A stretch of 64,000 bases of DNA from Spongisporangium articulatum (GTDB lineage Bacteria; Actinomycetota; Actinomycetes; Actinomycetales; Kineosporiaceae), in the NCBI RefSeq assembly GCF_044465595.1, contig NZ_JBITLV010000002.1, forward strand, positions 558,001 to 622,000, given 5' to 3'. Every line of letters starts with the position of its first letter. Within the stretch, counting starts at the first letter, position 1. The notes beneath the pieces were generated by a model. The model was given only the letters and a program-made list of their open reading frames with translations. It was not told the origin of the DNA and searched no databases. The position numbers were made by a program, and so were the translations under genes. Below, piece after piece: positions 8,198 to 17,067 of this stretch.

Positions 8198-11100
8198 GTG
8201 TCAGGGATCTCCGCGCAACGACGCGTCCGCATCTGTGTGGCCCTCGGGACGGCCCTGGCCGCCGTCGTCGCCCTCGCCGCCCCGGCGAACGCCGCCGGAA
8301 GCCCCCCGGCCACCCCGGTTCTGGTGGCCCCGGCGGACGGCGCCACGACGGTCAGCAGCGGCTCGACCCTGCAGGTCCGGGCCGGTGACCCCGAGGGCGA
8401 CCCCCTGACGGTCCGGTTCTACGGGCGGCCGAAGCAGGGCACCGGCAGCACCAACCCCGCCTCGCCCTTCTCGTTCCTCGTGCTGCCCGACACGCAGTGG
8501 TACTCGGCCAAGCCGTCCCTGAGTGCGATCTACACCCAGCAGACGCAGTGGGTGGCCGCGAACCGGGCGAGCCTGAACACCGCCTTCGTCGCCCACCTCG
8601 GCGACCTGGCCGGCGACCCGACGCCCGACCAGCAGTGGCAGGTCGCCTCGAACGCGCAGAAGGTCCTGGACGACGCGGGCGTGCCGAACTCGGTGCTGCC
8701 CGGCAACCACGACATGGTGCTCTCCACCGGGGACGCGCCCCTGTTCAGGCAGTACTTCCCGCCCAGCCGGTACGCGAACGCCTCGTGGAACACGGCCACG
8801 ACGCGCTACGGCGGCTACCTGGGGCAGAACCAGTTCGGCACCGACCCGGTCAACCGTCAGAACATGGACAACTACGCGCTCTTCAGCGCGGGCGGGATGG
8901 ACTTCCTGCTCCTGAACCTCGAGTTCAACGCGCCCGACTACGTCGTCGACTGGGCCAAGAAGGTGCTGGCCGCCTACCCCGACCGCCGGGCCATCGTGAC
9001 CACCCACAGCTACCTCGACTACCTGGGCAACATCAGCACCCAGATGGACCGCCAGGACGGCGTCGGCAACAGCCCGCAGCAGCTGTGGCAGAAGCTGATC
9101 TCGCCCAGCTGCTCGATCTTCATGGTGGCCTCCGGGCACTTCTCGATCGCCGAGGGCGACAAGGCCGAGTTCAACCGGACCGACACGAACTCCTGTGGCC
9201 AGCCGGTGCTCTCGGTGCTGACGGACTACCAGGACCGCGCCAACGGCGGCAACGGCTGGCTGCGCTACTACACGTTCAAGCCGAGCACCAACGCGATCCA
9301 GGCGACGACGTACTCGCCGTACCTGAACCAGTACGAGACCGACGCCAACTCCTCGTTCACGATGCCGTACGACATGAGCGTGCGGACGCCCGTCGCGTTC
9401 ACCCAGATCGGTTCCGCCACGGTCGCTTCCGGCGGCGTGGCGAGCGTGCCGGTGCCGGCCGTCGCCGACGGGACCGACTACGAGTGGTACGCCACCGCGG
9501 ACGACGGGACGACCGTCACCACCGGCCCCACGTGGTCGTACCGGACGGCGCCCGCCGCCCCGACCGTGCTCGCCCGCGACGCCTTCGGCCGCACCGTGAC
9601 CAACGGCTGGGGCACCGCCGACGTCGGCAACGTCTACACGCTCGTCGGCGCCACGAGCCAGTACGCGGTCGCGAACGGCCAGGGCGTGCAGACGGTCAAG
9701 GCCGGCATCCAGACCAGCGCCCAGCTGAAGGGCGTCTCCTCCACGTCGACGGACGTCACCGAGACGTTCGGCTACGACGCTCTCCCGAACGGGAACTCCT
9801 ACGTGTGGGTCAGCGGGCGTCAGCTCGCGGGGGGCGAGTACGGCGCCAAGCTGATCGTCTCCTCGACCGGGGCCGTGCGGGTCACGGCGGCCCGCGGCGA
9901 CACCGAGCTGGCCAGCGCCAGCCCGGCCGGTCTGAGCCTCGCCGGCGGCGCCCGGGTGGCCGTGCGCACCCAGGTCGAGGGCACGTCGCCGACCACCATC
10001 CGGGTCCGGGCCTGGAAGGCCGGCACCACCGAACCCACCACCTGGCAGGCCACCGCGACCGACTCGACCGCCGCCCTGCAGGCGCCCGGCTGGGTGCGGT
10101 CCGGTGTCTACCTCAGCTCCTCGGTCACCAACGGCCCGCTGGTCGTCCGCTTCGACGACCTGCAGGCCGCGCCGATCGGCACCGCCACGCCGCCGGTCAA
10201 CCAGGTCCCGACGGCGTCGTTCACATCGACGACCTCGGGCCTGACGGCGAACGTGAACGGGTCGGCCTCCAGCGACCCGGACGGCACGATCGCCTCGTAC
10301 GGCTGGGCGTTCGGTGACGGGACGACGGGTGCGGGTCCGACGGCGTCGCACGCCTACGCGGCGGCCGGCACCTACCAGGTGACACTCACGGTCGCCGACA
10401 ACACCGGCGCGACGGCCTCGGTGACCAGGCCGGTCACCGTCACGGCCCCGGCGGTGAACCAGGCTCCGACGGCGTCGTTCACGTCGACGACGGCCGACCT
10501 GACGGCGAACCTGAACGGGTCGGCCTCCAGCGACCCCGACGGCACGATCGCCTCGTACGGCTGGGCCTTCGGCGACGGCACGGCGGGCACGGGCCCGACG
10601 GCCTCGCACGCCTACGCGGCGGCCGGCACCTACCAGGTGACGCTGACCGTGACCGACAACGCCGGGGCGACCGGGTCGGTGACCAAGCCGGTCACCGTCA
10701 CCGCGCCGGCCCCGACCACCACGCTCGCCCAGGACTCCTTCACCCGGACGACGACGGGCGGCTGGGGCAGCGCCGAGACCGGCGGCGCCTGGTCGACGTC
10801 CGGGGCGGCGAGCACGGTCTCGGTGAACAACGGCACCGGGGTGCACAGCATCGGGCCGGGCGTGCGGACCACCACCACCCTGGCCGGGGTCTCGTCGACG
10901 CAGACCGACCTGACCACGACGCTCAGCCTCGACACGATGCCCAACGGCCCCGTCTACGCCTCGGTGATCGGCCGGGTGGTCGGCTCCGCCGAGTACGCGG
11001 CCCGGGTCCGGGTGCTCGTCGGGGGCGCCGTCGAGCTGCACGTCGAACGGTCCGGCACGGCCGTCACCGGCGGCACCCTGACCGGGGTCACGCTCGGGGT

Positions 11101-11338
11101 CGGGCAGAAGCTGAACGTCCGGGTGCAGGTCAGCGGCACCAGCCCGACCACCGTGCGGGTCCGGGCCTGGAAGGCCGGGACGACGGAGCCCACCACCTGG
11201 TTCGCCACCCTCACCGACTCGACGGCCGGGCTGCAGGCCGCCGGGGGCGTGCGGATCAGCACCTACCTGAGCTCGTCGACCACCGGTGGCGCGGTCAACG
11301 TCCGGTACGACGACCTGAAAGCGGTCAAGCTGCCCTGA
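8198..11338 (+). CDS. Secreted calcineurin-like phosphoesterase with tandem PKD domains
   Basis: Large secreted protein of 1046 residues (an upstream ATG at 8189 adds three). The signal peptide ends near PANAAG. The metallophosphoesterase domain (about 85-340) shows LVLPDTQW, HLGDLAGD, GNHDM, TTHSYLDY and GHFS, the metal ligands of this fold. Two near-identical PKD repeats follow (about 666-750 and 752-837). They are flanked by two copies of a roughly 200-residue beta-rich module (about 456-662 and 842-1046) that share RVRAWKAGTTEPTTW. The architecture resembles actinomycete surface phosphoesterases that bind polymers. Substrate unknown. No sortase signal is visible. Confidence 0.88.
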   Translation: MSGISAQRRVRICVALGTALAAVVALAAPANAAGSPPATPVLVAPADGATTVSSGSTLQVRAGDPEGDPLTVRFYGRPKQGTGSTNPASPFSFLVLPDTQWYSAKPSLSAIYTQQTQWVAANRASLNTAFVAHLGDLAGDPTPDQQWQVASNAQKVLDDAGVPNSVLPGNHDMVLSTGDAPLFRQYFPPSRYANASWNTATTRYGGYLGQNQFGTDPVNRQNMDNYALFSAGGMDFLLLNLEFNAPDYVVDWAKKVLAAYPDRRAIVTTHSYLDYLGNISTQMDRQDGVGNSPQQLWQKLISPSCSIFMVASGHFSIAEGDKAEFNRTDTNSCGQPVLSVLTDYQDRANGGNGWLRYYTFKPSTNAIQATTYSPYLNQYETDANSSFTMPYDMSVRTPVAFTQIGSATVASGGVASVPVPAVADGTDYEWYATADDGTTVTTGPTWSYRTAPAAPTVLARDAFGRTVTNGWGTADVGNVYTLVGATSQYAVANGQGVQTVKAGIQTSAQLKGVSSTSTDVTETFGYDALPNGNSYVWVSGRQLAGGEYGAKLIVSSTGAVRVTAARGDTELASASPAGLSLAGGARVAVRTQVEGTSPTTIRVRAWKAGTTEPTTWQATATDSTAALQAPGWVRSGVYLSSSVTNGPLVVRFDDLQAAPIGTATPPVNQVPTASFTSTTSGLTANVNGSASSDPDGTIASYGWAFGDGTTGAGPTASHAYAAAGTYQVTLTVADNTGATASVTRPVTVTAPAVNQAPTASFTSTTADLTANLNGSASSDPDGTIASYGWAFGDGTAGTGPTASHAYAAAGTYQVTLTVTDNAGATGSVTKPVTVTAPAPTTTLAQDSFTRTTTGGWGSAETGGAWSTSGAASTVSVNNGTGVHSIGPGVRTTTTLAGVSSTQTDLTTTLSLDTMPNGPVYASVIGRVVGSAEYAARVRVLVGGAVELHVERSGTAVTGGTLTGVTLGVGQKLNVRVQVSGTSPTTVRVRAWKAGTTEPTTWFATLTDSTAGLQAAGGVRISTYLSSSTTGGAVNVRYDDLKAVKLP
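10195..10710 (+). repeat. Two near-identical PKD-coding repeats of about 255 bp
   Basis: The segments at about 10195-10450 and 10455-10710 differ at few positions. Each encodes the same TASFTSTT opening, then GSASSDPDGTIASYGWAFGDG and SHAYAAAGTYQVTLTV. The closeness at DNA level suggests a recent internal duplication or gene conversion. Confidence 0.8.
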
Positions 11339-11359
11339 GGCGTTCTCCCGCAGCAGGTC

Positions 11360-11770
11360 TCAGCCGGCGCGGCCTTCCGCGACCAGCTCGCGGACGTGCT
11401 GCAGCGTGTCGTCCATGCCGTCGTTGATGCGGTCGTCGTCGTGCTGGGTGTGCAGCGTGACCTCGACCTGGGCGCCGTCGCCGTGGGGCGTGACCTGCAG
11501 CTCGCCGTGGTAGTCGTGCGGGCCCTCGGACCCCCACGACAGGGCCTTGCGCTCGGCGTCGACGGAGAAGGTGGCGTCGGCCTCGACCTTCTCGGGCGGC
11601 CCCTCCTCGCCGGGCTGCGGCTGCGCGACGACGTGCACCTCGTCCCCGGTGGCCGGGTGGGCCTCGGTGACGCCCGTGAAGTACTTCGGCAGGTTCTCCA
11701 CCTTCGACAGGAACTGGAACAGCTCGGCCGGGTCGGCGTCGATCGTGGTGGTGCGGCGGTACTCGGGCAT
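11360..11770 (-). CDS. SRPBCC (START-like) family protein
   Basis: 136-residue cytoplasmic protein. It starts YRRTTTIDADPAELFQFLSK, the usual first strand and helix of polyketide-cyclase/START-like folds, and ends with an amphipathic helix (INDGMDDTLQHVRELVAE). Such proteins bind hydrophobic ligands; the ligand is unknown here. It is convergent with the phosphoesterase gene after a 21-bp gap. It lies downstream of the sigma-factor gene on the same strand, 75 bp away, but with no evident operon link. Confidence 0.75.
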   Translation of the reverse strand: MPEYRRTTTIDADPAELFQFLSKVENLPKYFTGVTEAHPATGDEVHVVAQPQPGEEGPPEKVEADATFSVDAERKALSWGSEGPHDYHGELQVTPHGDGAQVEVTLHTQHDDDRINDGMDDTLQHVRELVAEGRAG

Positions 11771-11845
11771 GTCGGCCTCCGGGGCGGGCAGCGGAATTCC
11801 CTTACCCGGCCGACCCTGCCCGCTACCCGCCGTCCTGCACGTCGA

Positions 11846-12832
11846 TCAGGTCACCGCGAGGATCTCGGGGAGGCCGAACCGGGCGAACAGCTCCGGGCCG
11901 AAGGTCGTGATCTCGACGATCTTGTCGCCCTCCGTGCGGAGCAGGTCGACCTTGAACGCCCGGAACTGCGTGTCCCCGGGGCGGCGCAGGTAGTTCGCGG
12001 CGGCCGGCATCCGGTTGGCCGAGGTGGGTACGAGACGCCAGTCCCCGTCGGACTTCTCGACCATCATCCGGCGCAGCAGCGGGTCGATCGCGGCCAGCCC
12101 GTCGTAGACCATCGGGTACGGCGGCATGGTGACCCGGATGTTTTCGGCGGAGATCGACACGGCCAGCTCGTAGTCGCCGCGCTCGCTCGCCTCGATGAAC
12201 CGGGCCAGCAGCTCGCGCTCCTCCTCGCCCGCCGGCGGGGTGGCCCAGTCGGCCCGGCGGGCGGGCAGTTTCGCCTGCATGGTGGCCCGGGCCCGCTGCA
12301 GCGCGCTGTTCGCGGCCGCCACGCTGGTGCCCAGCGCGTCGGCGGTCTCGGCGGCCGACCAGCCGAGCAGGTCACGGACCAGGAACGTCGCCCGCTGCTT
12401 CGCGGGCAGCGCCTGGACGGCGGCCAGGAAGGCCAGCTCGATCGTCTCCCGGCGCACCGCCACCTCGTCCGGCTGCTCGGGCGGCGCGGCCAGCTCGTCG
12501 AGCAGCCGGTCCGGATACGGCTGCAGCTGGGGGATCTCGGCCATCGAGTGCGGGTCCTCGACCTGGGTCGCCTGCCGGGACCGCCGGCGCAACTGGTCCA
12601 GGCACACGTTCGTGGCGATCCGGTACAACCAGGCGCGCGCGGCCCCGACGGTGAGCCGGTCCTCGCTGCGCCAGGCCCGCAGGAACGTCTCCTGGACGGC
12701 GTCCTCCGCCTCGTCGAACGAGGCCAGCATCCGGTAGCAGTGCACGTGCAGCTCGCGCCGGTGCCGCGCCACCATCGCCTCGAAATCCGGCGTGGGGTCG
12801 GGGTTCGCGCTCACGGCCGGGCGCTCGCTCAC
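11846..12832 (-). CDS. ECF sigma factor, SigG/TIGR02960 type with C-terminal SnoaL-like domain
   Basis: 328-residue sigma-70 family protein. Region 2 lies around RHRRELHVHCYRMLASFDEA and VQETFLRAWR, with a YRIATNVCLDQLRRRSR segment. Region 4 is at LPAKQRATFLVRDLLGWSAAE, with TSVAAANSALQRARA as recognition helix. The extra C-terminal part (about 205-328) resembles a SnoaL-like fold, which in this group replaces a separate anti-sigma factor as the regulatory part. The GTG start overlaps the stop of the upstream VOC gene by 3 nt, so the two are co-expressed. In mycobacteria SigG-type factors accompany DNA damage or aldehyde stress; here that is only inference. Confidence 0.9.
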   Translation of the reverse strand: MSERPAVSANPDPTPDFEAMVARHRRELHVHCYRMLASFDEAEDAVQETFLRAWRSEDRLTVGAARAWLYRIATNVCLDQLRRRSRQATQVEDPHSMAEIPQLQPYPDRLLDELAAPPEQPDEVAVRRETIELAFLAAVQALPAKQRATFLVRDLLGWSAAETADALGTSVAAANSALQRARATMQAKLPARRADWATPPAGEEERELLARFIEASERGDYELAVSISAENIRVTMPPYPMVYDGLAAIDPLLRRMMVEKSDGDWRLVPTSANRMPAAANYLRRPGDTQFRAFKVDLLRTEGDKIVEITTFGPELFARFGLPEILAVT

Positions 12833-13257
12833 GCCGGGGCGCCCGCCCCGCGGCGGACCTCCTGCACCAGCCAGACGCTGCCGTCCGGGTCAGTGAACGT
12901 CGCGAAGGTGCCGTACGAGACCCGGTCGGGGTGCACGCCGTCCTGCCGGCCCTCGGCGCCGAAGTGGAACGGCTCGCTGATCTCGAGCCCGCGCTGCGCG
13001 AGTTCCTCGCGCGCGGCCACGATGTCCGAGACGCACAGGTGCAGGCCGCGCAACTGGCCGGCGGTGCCCGAGTCGTCCCCGGCCTTCATCAGGGAGATCG
13101 AGCACGCCGACCCGGGCGGGGTGAGCTGGACGACGCGGAAGTCGGGACCGTTGCTGAAGTCGACGTCGACGTGGAACCCGCACTTCTCCTCGTAGAACGC
13201 CTTCGAGGCGTCGATGTCGGTGACGGGCACGACGATCAGTTCGAGCGTGAAGTCCAT
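12829..13257 (-). CDS. VOC family (glyoxalase/bleomycin-resistance-like) protein
   Basis: 142 residues with the two beta-alpha-beta-beta-beta halves of the vicinal oxygen chelate fold. The first half is LIVVPVTDIDASKAFYEEKC and the second runs from GLHLCVSDIVAAREELAQRG to FTDPDGSVWLVQEV. ATG 13257 has a strong GGGAGGAT ribosome-binding site a few bases upstream. It is the first gene of a two-gene unit with the sigma factor. VOC genes often sit next to SigG-like sigma genes, which hints at glyoxal or toxin detoxification. Metal ligands were not assigned with certainty. Confidence 0.85.
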   Translation of the reverse strand: MDFTLELIVVPVTDIDASKAFYEEKCGFHVDVDFSNGPDFRVVQLTPPGSACSISLMKAGDDSGTAGQLRGLHLCVSDIVAAREELAQRGLEISEPFHFGAEGRQDGVHPDRVSYGTFATFTDPDGSVWLVQEVRRGAGAPA

Positions 13258-13341
13258 GGCGGCATCCTCCCGGGGCCGTGTGCGGTTGACGGTAGTCAGA
13301 CGCGCGGGCGGGAGGAAACTCATCGCTACCCGAAGAAGTGA

Positions 13342-13347
13342 CACTAT
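13342..13347 (+). promoter_or_regulatory. -10-like CACTAT 6 nt before GTG 13354
   Basis: CACTAT, spacer GTGACC, then GTG 13354. It directs the start choice for the next gene away from GTG 13348, which directly abuts the hexamer. Confidence 0.45.
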
Positions 13348-13353
13348 GTGACC

Positions 13354-14268
13354 GTGCGAGTACGGGGAACGGCGCTGGTCGGTCTGGCGGTCGTGGCCAC
13401 CGCGGCCGCCGCATTCCTCCCCGCGACCGGGACCGACGGCTCGAGCGCCGCACCGCGGCCCGCGCAGGCCCCGCAGCCCGCCCAGGCCGTTCCGGCCCCG
13501 GTGCGGACCACGGTGTTCGACGGCTACGGCGCCTGGGTCGACCGCTACGACTATGCGACCGGACGCCAGATCGTGACCCCGGCGACCATCGACGTGATGG
13601 CGCGGGCCGGCGTCCAGGTGCTGTTCCTGCAGGGCGCGACGCCCGCGGGCGGCACGCTGCTGGCGCCGAAGCGGCAGCGGGCCCTCATCGCGCGGGCGAA
13701 GCGGCACGGGATGCGCGTGGTCGCCTGGTACCTGCCGACCACGAAACCGATCAGCGCCGACCTCCGCCGGCTGCGGGCCATGAACCGGCTCAAGGGGGTC
13801 GACGCGATCGGCCTCGACGCCGAGTCGCGGGCCGTCGGCAGGGTCTCCACCCGCACGGCCCGGCTGCTCAGCCTGATCAAGCAGACGAACGCGCTGACCG
13901 ACAAGCCGATCGGCCTGATCACCCCCAGCCCGACCGCGATGGCCCGGTGGTCGACGACGTTCTGGCCGGGCTACCCATTTGCGGCGGCCGCACCCTACGT
14001 CGACGCCTACCTGCCCATGACCTACTGGGCCTGGCACCGCAAGCAGACGACCGCGCGCGGCCAGATCACCGGGGACGTGAACCGGTTGCGGGCCATCCCC
14101 GAGGTGGCCGGCAAACCCATCCACGTGATCGGGATGACCACCTGGAAGTCCGACGCCCGCACGTTCGCCGCGCTCTCCCGAGAGCTGGAGCTGGCCGGCG
14201 GATCCCTCTACGACTGGCTCACCACGCCCCAGGCGTTACGAAAACCGTTGCGTGGTCTACGCCGTTGA
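13354..14268 (+). CDS. Secreted TIM-barrel-like protein, possible glycoside hydrolase
   Basis: 304-residue exported protein. The signal peptide is VRVRGTALVGLAVVATAAAA, followed by an Ala/Pro-rich linker (about residues 25-50). The globular part starts with FDGYGAWVDRYDY. It continues with alternating strand/helix units such as AGVQVLFLQG, MRVVAWYLPT, VDAIGLDAES, PIGLITPSP, YVDAYLPMTYW and PIHVIGMTTW, the pattern of a (beta/alpha)8 barrel. The acidic D and E in GLDAES are catalytic candidates. No specific family is recognised. It precedes a membrane glycosyltransferase 25 bp downstream, so both may act on the cell envelope. Confidence 0.65.
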   Translation: MRVRGTALVGLAVVATAAAAFLPATGTDGSSAAPRPAQAPQPAQAVPAPVRTTVFDGYGAWVDRYDYATGRQIVTPATIDVMARAGVQVLFLQGATPAGGTLLAPKRQRALIARAKRHGMRVVAWYLPTTKPISADLRRLRAMNRLKGVDAIGLDAESRAVGRVSTRTARLLSLIKQTNALTDKPIGLITPSPTAMARWSTTFWPGYPFAAAAPYVDAYLPMTYWAWHRKQTTARGQITGDVNRLRAIPEVAGKPIHVIGMTTWKSDARTFAALSRELELAGGSLYDWLTTPQALRKPLRGLRR

Positions 14269-14279
14269 GGCAGACGTAT

Positions 14280-14285
14280 TAGCGT
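14280..14285 (+). promoter_or_regulatory. -10-like TAGCGT 8 nt before GTG 14294
   Basis: TAGCGT, spacer GACCGTTC, start GTG. There is no ribosome-binding site, consistent with a leaderless message for the glycosyltransferase. Confidence 0.45.
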
Positions 14286-14293
14286 GACCGTTC

Positions 14294-15754
14294 GTGCCCA
14301 CTGTGAGCGCCGTACGGTCCGGACGGGCCGCCGCGGCCGTGACCGCCGCCGGAGCGCTCGTCTACGGATGGCAGGTGGGGCGGCCCGGCGTCTGGATGGA
14401 CGAGGCCGCCACGATCGACGTCTGCCGGCGGACCCCGGCCCAGGTCTTCGCGCTGGCCCGGCACGAGGACCTCGTGCACCTGGCCTACTACCTCGTGGCC
14501 AAGCTGGCCTGGGCGGTGCATCCCTCGATCGTCTCCGTCCGGTCGGTCGGCGTCGCGGCCATGGCGGCCACCGCCGGGCTGCTCGTGCTGATCGGCGCCC
14601 GCCTGCGGTCCCTGCCGGTCGGCGTGGTGGCGGGTCTGCTGCTGGTCGTCAACCCGCTGGCCTCCCGGTTCGCGCAGGAGGCGCGCTCGGCCGCGCTCGT
14701 CACGGTGCTGGCCACGCTGCTCACCTGGCAGCTGCTCGGCCTGCTCGAGCGGACCGACGGTGGACGGCGCTGGGCCGGCTACTCGGCGACGCTCGTCCTG
14801 CTCGGGCTGGCGAACGTGCTCGGCCTGCTCATGGTCCTCCCGCACGCCCTCGCGGCCGGGGCGGCGGGCCGCCTGCGCGCGTGGACGGCGGCCGCAGCGG
14901 CCGGTCTGGTGGTGCTCGCGCCGTTCGTGCTCGCCGCACACGGGCAACGCGGACAGGTCTACTGGATCCCCGCGCCGCACCTGTACGACCTGCACGCCTT
15001 CGCGCGCGACTTCCTCGGCGGGCAGGCGGCGATCGTGCTCGTCGGGCTGCTGGTGGTGGTCGCGGCGCTCGTACGGTCCCGGGTCGGGTGGACGGCGCCC
15101 GTGCGTCGGGCGCTGCGGCTCGGCCTCGGCTGGGCCCTGCTGCCGCCCGCCGTCCTGTGGACCGTGTCGTTCGTGACGCCGCTCTACCAGGACCGGTACG
15201 TCCTGTACGTGCTGCCGGGGATCGCGCTGGCCCTCGCCGCTCTGGTCGTCCGGTTGGCGACCGCGCTGGCGGAGCTGCCCTGGGCCCGATGGCTGGTGCC
15301 CGCGGTGGCGCTGGCCCTGGTGGCGGTGGTCGGTGCACCGGCGCAGGCGCAGGCCCGGCGGATGGCGGACGGTCACACCGAGAACCTCGCGGCGGTCGCC
15401 GACTACCTGGCTCGCAGCGCCCGCCCGGGCGACGAGATGGTCGCGGTCCCGATGGAGGTCCGCATGCTGCGCCAGGCCTACCCCCAGCTGGCCGGGCTCG
15501 CCGACCCGACCGTGGCGGTCGAGCCGCTGGCCGGGGCGACGCTCGAGGGAAAGGACGTGCCGCCCGGGCAGGTCCCCGCCGCGCTGGCCCCGCACCCGCG
15601 GATCTGGCTGGTGCGCGAGTCGTACCAGGCGGACGACCTGCTGACCGGGAGCGAACGGGCGGCCCTGGCCGCGCTGGCCGCCTCCTACCGGCCCGGGTCG
15701 CGGCGGGTGTTCGCGGACATCGAGGTCACGCTGATGGTCCGGCGGGGCGGATAG
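14294..15754 (+). CDS. Polytopic membrane glycosyltransferase, family 39/ArnT-like
   Basis: 486 residues with about ten hydrophobic helices. The first extracytoplasmic loop carries WMDEAATI, the acidic DE motif of GT-C fold enzymes, and later QEARSAALVTVL. The C-terminal part is a soluble domain of about 110 residues. Such enzymes use polyprenyl-phosphate sugars to mannosylate or otherwise modify envelope lipids or proteins outside the membrane. Acceptor unknown. It shares direction with the preceding secreted protein and the following epoxide hydrolase, but each has its own promoter-like hexamer. Confidence 0.8.
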   Translation: MPTVSAVRSGRAAAAVTAAGALVYGWQVGRPGVWMDEAATIDVCRRTPAQVFALARHEDLVHLAYYLVAKLAWAVHPSIVSVRSVGVAAMAATAGLLVLIGARLRSLPVGVVAGLLLVVNPLASRFAQEARSAALVTVLATLLTWQLLGLLERTDGGRRWAGYSATLVLLGLANVLGLLMVLPHALAAGAAGRLRAWTAAAAAGLVVLAPFVLAAHGQRGQVYWIPAPHLYDLHAFARDFLGGQAAIVLVGLLVVVAALVRSRVGWTAPVRRALRLGLGWALLPPAVLWTVSFVTPLYQDRYVLYVLPGIALALAALVVRLATALAELPWARWLVPAVALALVAVVGAPAQAQARRMADGHTENLAAVADYLARSARPGDEMVAVPMEVRMLRQAYPQLAGLADPTVAVEPLAGATLEGKDVPPGQVPAALAPHPRIWLVRESYQADDLLTGSERAALAALAASYRPGSRRVFADIEVTLMVRRGG

Positions 15755-15781
15755 CGGAAGGCTTCCTTCCTGATGCCGACC

Positions 15782-15787
15782 TAGCGT
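15782..15787 (+). promoter_or_regulatory. -10-like TAGCGT 7 nt before ATG 15795
   Basis: TAGCGT, spacer CGGGGCC, then ATG; leaderless pattern for the epoxide hydrolase. Confidence 0.5.
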
Positions 15788-15794
15788 CGGGGCC

Positions 15795-16925
15795 ATGACC
15801 TCCGAGCTCCGTGACTTCACGATCGATGTCCCGCAGGCCGACCTCGACGACCTGCACGCCCGCCTCGACGCCACCCGCTGGCCCGACGAGCTGCCCGGCG
15901 CCGGCTGGGAGTACGGGGTCGCCGCGGGGCACCTGCGCGACCTGGCCGAGTACTGGCGGCACGATTTCGACTGGCGCGCCGCCGAGCAGCGACTCAACGC
16001 CCTGCCCCAGTACCTGACCGAGATCGACGGCCAGACGGTGCATCTGGTGCACGTCCGGTCGAGTCGACCGGACGCGACGCCGCTGCTGGTCACCCACGGC
16101 TGGCCGAGCACGGTCGCCGACTTCCTCGACCTCGTGCGCCCCCTGACCGCGCCCGACGACGTCACCGCGCCGGCCTTCCACCTCGTCCTGCCCAGCCTGC
16201 CCGGCTTCGGATTCTCCGGGCCCACCCGCGAAAAGGGTTGGGACGTGCCGAGAGTCGCTCGGGCCTGGGTCGAGCTCATGCGGCGTCTCGGCTACGAGCG
16301 GTACCTCGTGCAGGGTGGCGACTGGGGCGGTCTGGTCGCCCCGGAGGTGGCCCGGGCGGCGCCGCGGAACGTGATCGGGGTGCACGTGAACGCGCTGGTC
16401 ACCGCGCTGGACTGGACGTCCCCGGACCCGTTCGAGGGGCTGGACGACGACTCCCGGGCCCGGGCGACGGCCACCGCCCGGCGGTGGCAGGCCCGCTCCG
16501 GGTACGCCACCGTCCAGAGCACGCGCCCGCAGACGATCGCCTACGCACTGACGGACTCACCCGTGGGCCTGCTGGCCTGGAACCTCGAGTGGTTCGTCGA
16601 CTACGACGCCACGGCGAGCGAGCAGGCACCGATCGACCGCGACGCCATCCTCGCCGACGTCACCACCTACTGGCTGACCCGCACCTCCGGCTCGTCGGCG
16701 CGGCTGTACAAGGAGTCACCGGCGGCGTTCGGCACCCGCCCGGTCTCCGGGGTGCCCACCGCCGTGGCGGTCTTCCCCGGGGACGGCCCGGTGCGTGCCG
16801 TCGCCGAACGCTCGAACCGGATCGTCCGGTGGAGCGAGTTCGACCACGGCGGCCACTTCGCCTCGCTGCAGGCCCCGGACCTGCTGGTAGACGACGTCCG
16901 CGCGTTCGCGGCGTCGCTCACCTGA
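15795..16925 (+). CDS. Epoxide hydrolase (alpha/beta hydrolase with EHN domain)
   Basis: 376-residue enzyme that opens epoxides to diols. The N-terminal epoxide-hydrolase cap domain (1-110) begins LRDFTIDVPQADLDDLHARL. The oxyanion motif is HGWP (101-104) and the nucleophile is D176 in GGDWGG. The catalytic histidine is probably H354 in DHGGHFASL. It has the length of microsomal-type bacterial epoxide hydrolases (about 380). A -10-like TAGCGT stands 7 nt before the ATG. Its stop codon is the first base pairs of a long palindrome that probably ends the transcript. Confidence 0.92.
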   Translation: MTSELRDFTIDVPQADLDDLHARLDATRWPDELPGAGWEYGVAAGHLRDLAEYWRHDFDWRAAEQRLNALPQYLTEIDGQTVHLVHVRSSRPDATPLLVTHGWPSTVADFLDLVRPLTAPDDVTAPAFHLVLPSLPGFGFSGPTREKGWDVPRVARAWVELMRRLGYERYLVQGGDWGGLVAPEVARAAPRNVIGVHVNALVTALDWTSPDPFEGLDDDSRARATATARRWQARSGYATVQSTRPQTIAYALTDSPVGLLAWNLEWFVDYDATASEQAPIDRDAILADVTTYWLTRTSGSSARLYKESPAAFGTRPVSGVPTAVAVFPGDGPVRAVAERSNRIVRWSEFDHGGHFASLQAPDLLVDDVRAFAASLT

Positions 16926-16998
16926 CCAAGATCACCGCGCTAGCCGCGTTTCCGCGACTCTTGCTCGCTGAAATGCGGCTGAGGCGGCGATCTTGGTC
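16924..16998. repeat. Long imperfect palindrome between epoxide hydrolase and DUF429-RelA gene
   Basis: Outer arms 16924-16938 (GACCAAGATCACCGC) and 16984-16998 (GCGGCGATCTTGGTC) pair with one mismatch. The pairing continues inward to 28-nt arms with 23 matches around a 19-nt loop. It starts inside the upstream stop codon and ends 69 bp before the next gene. It could act as a terminator or as a mobile palindromic unit. It has no T-tract. It shares the 13-mer ACCAAGATCACCG with the palindrome at 39160-39230. Confidence 0.75.
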
Positions 16999-17053
16999 GG
17001 TGTGCGAGGCCGGCGATCGCGAGGCGGAGGCGGCCGTGACCGCCTGAGTAGGG

Positions 17054-17059
17054 CAGGCT
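17054..17059 (+). promoter_or_regulatory. -10-like CAGGCT 8 nt before GTG 17068
   Basis: CAGGCT, 8-nt spacer, start GTG. It suggests that the fusion gene has its own promoter and a leaderless message. Confidence 0.4.
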
Positions 17060-17067
17060 GGGCCCTC

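Noticed and set aside
8201..11041. 946-codon minus-strand frame opposite the phosphoesterase
   Set aside because: Low-complexity antisense product; the plus strand has clear domains.
11339..11359. Terminator between phosphoesterase and SRPBCC genes
   Set aside because: The 21-bp gap holds no hairpin.
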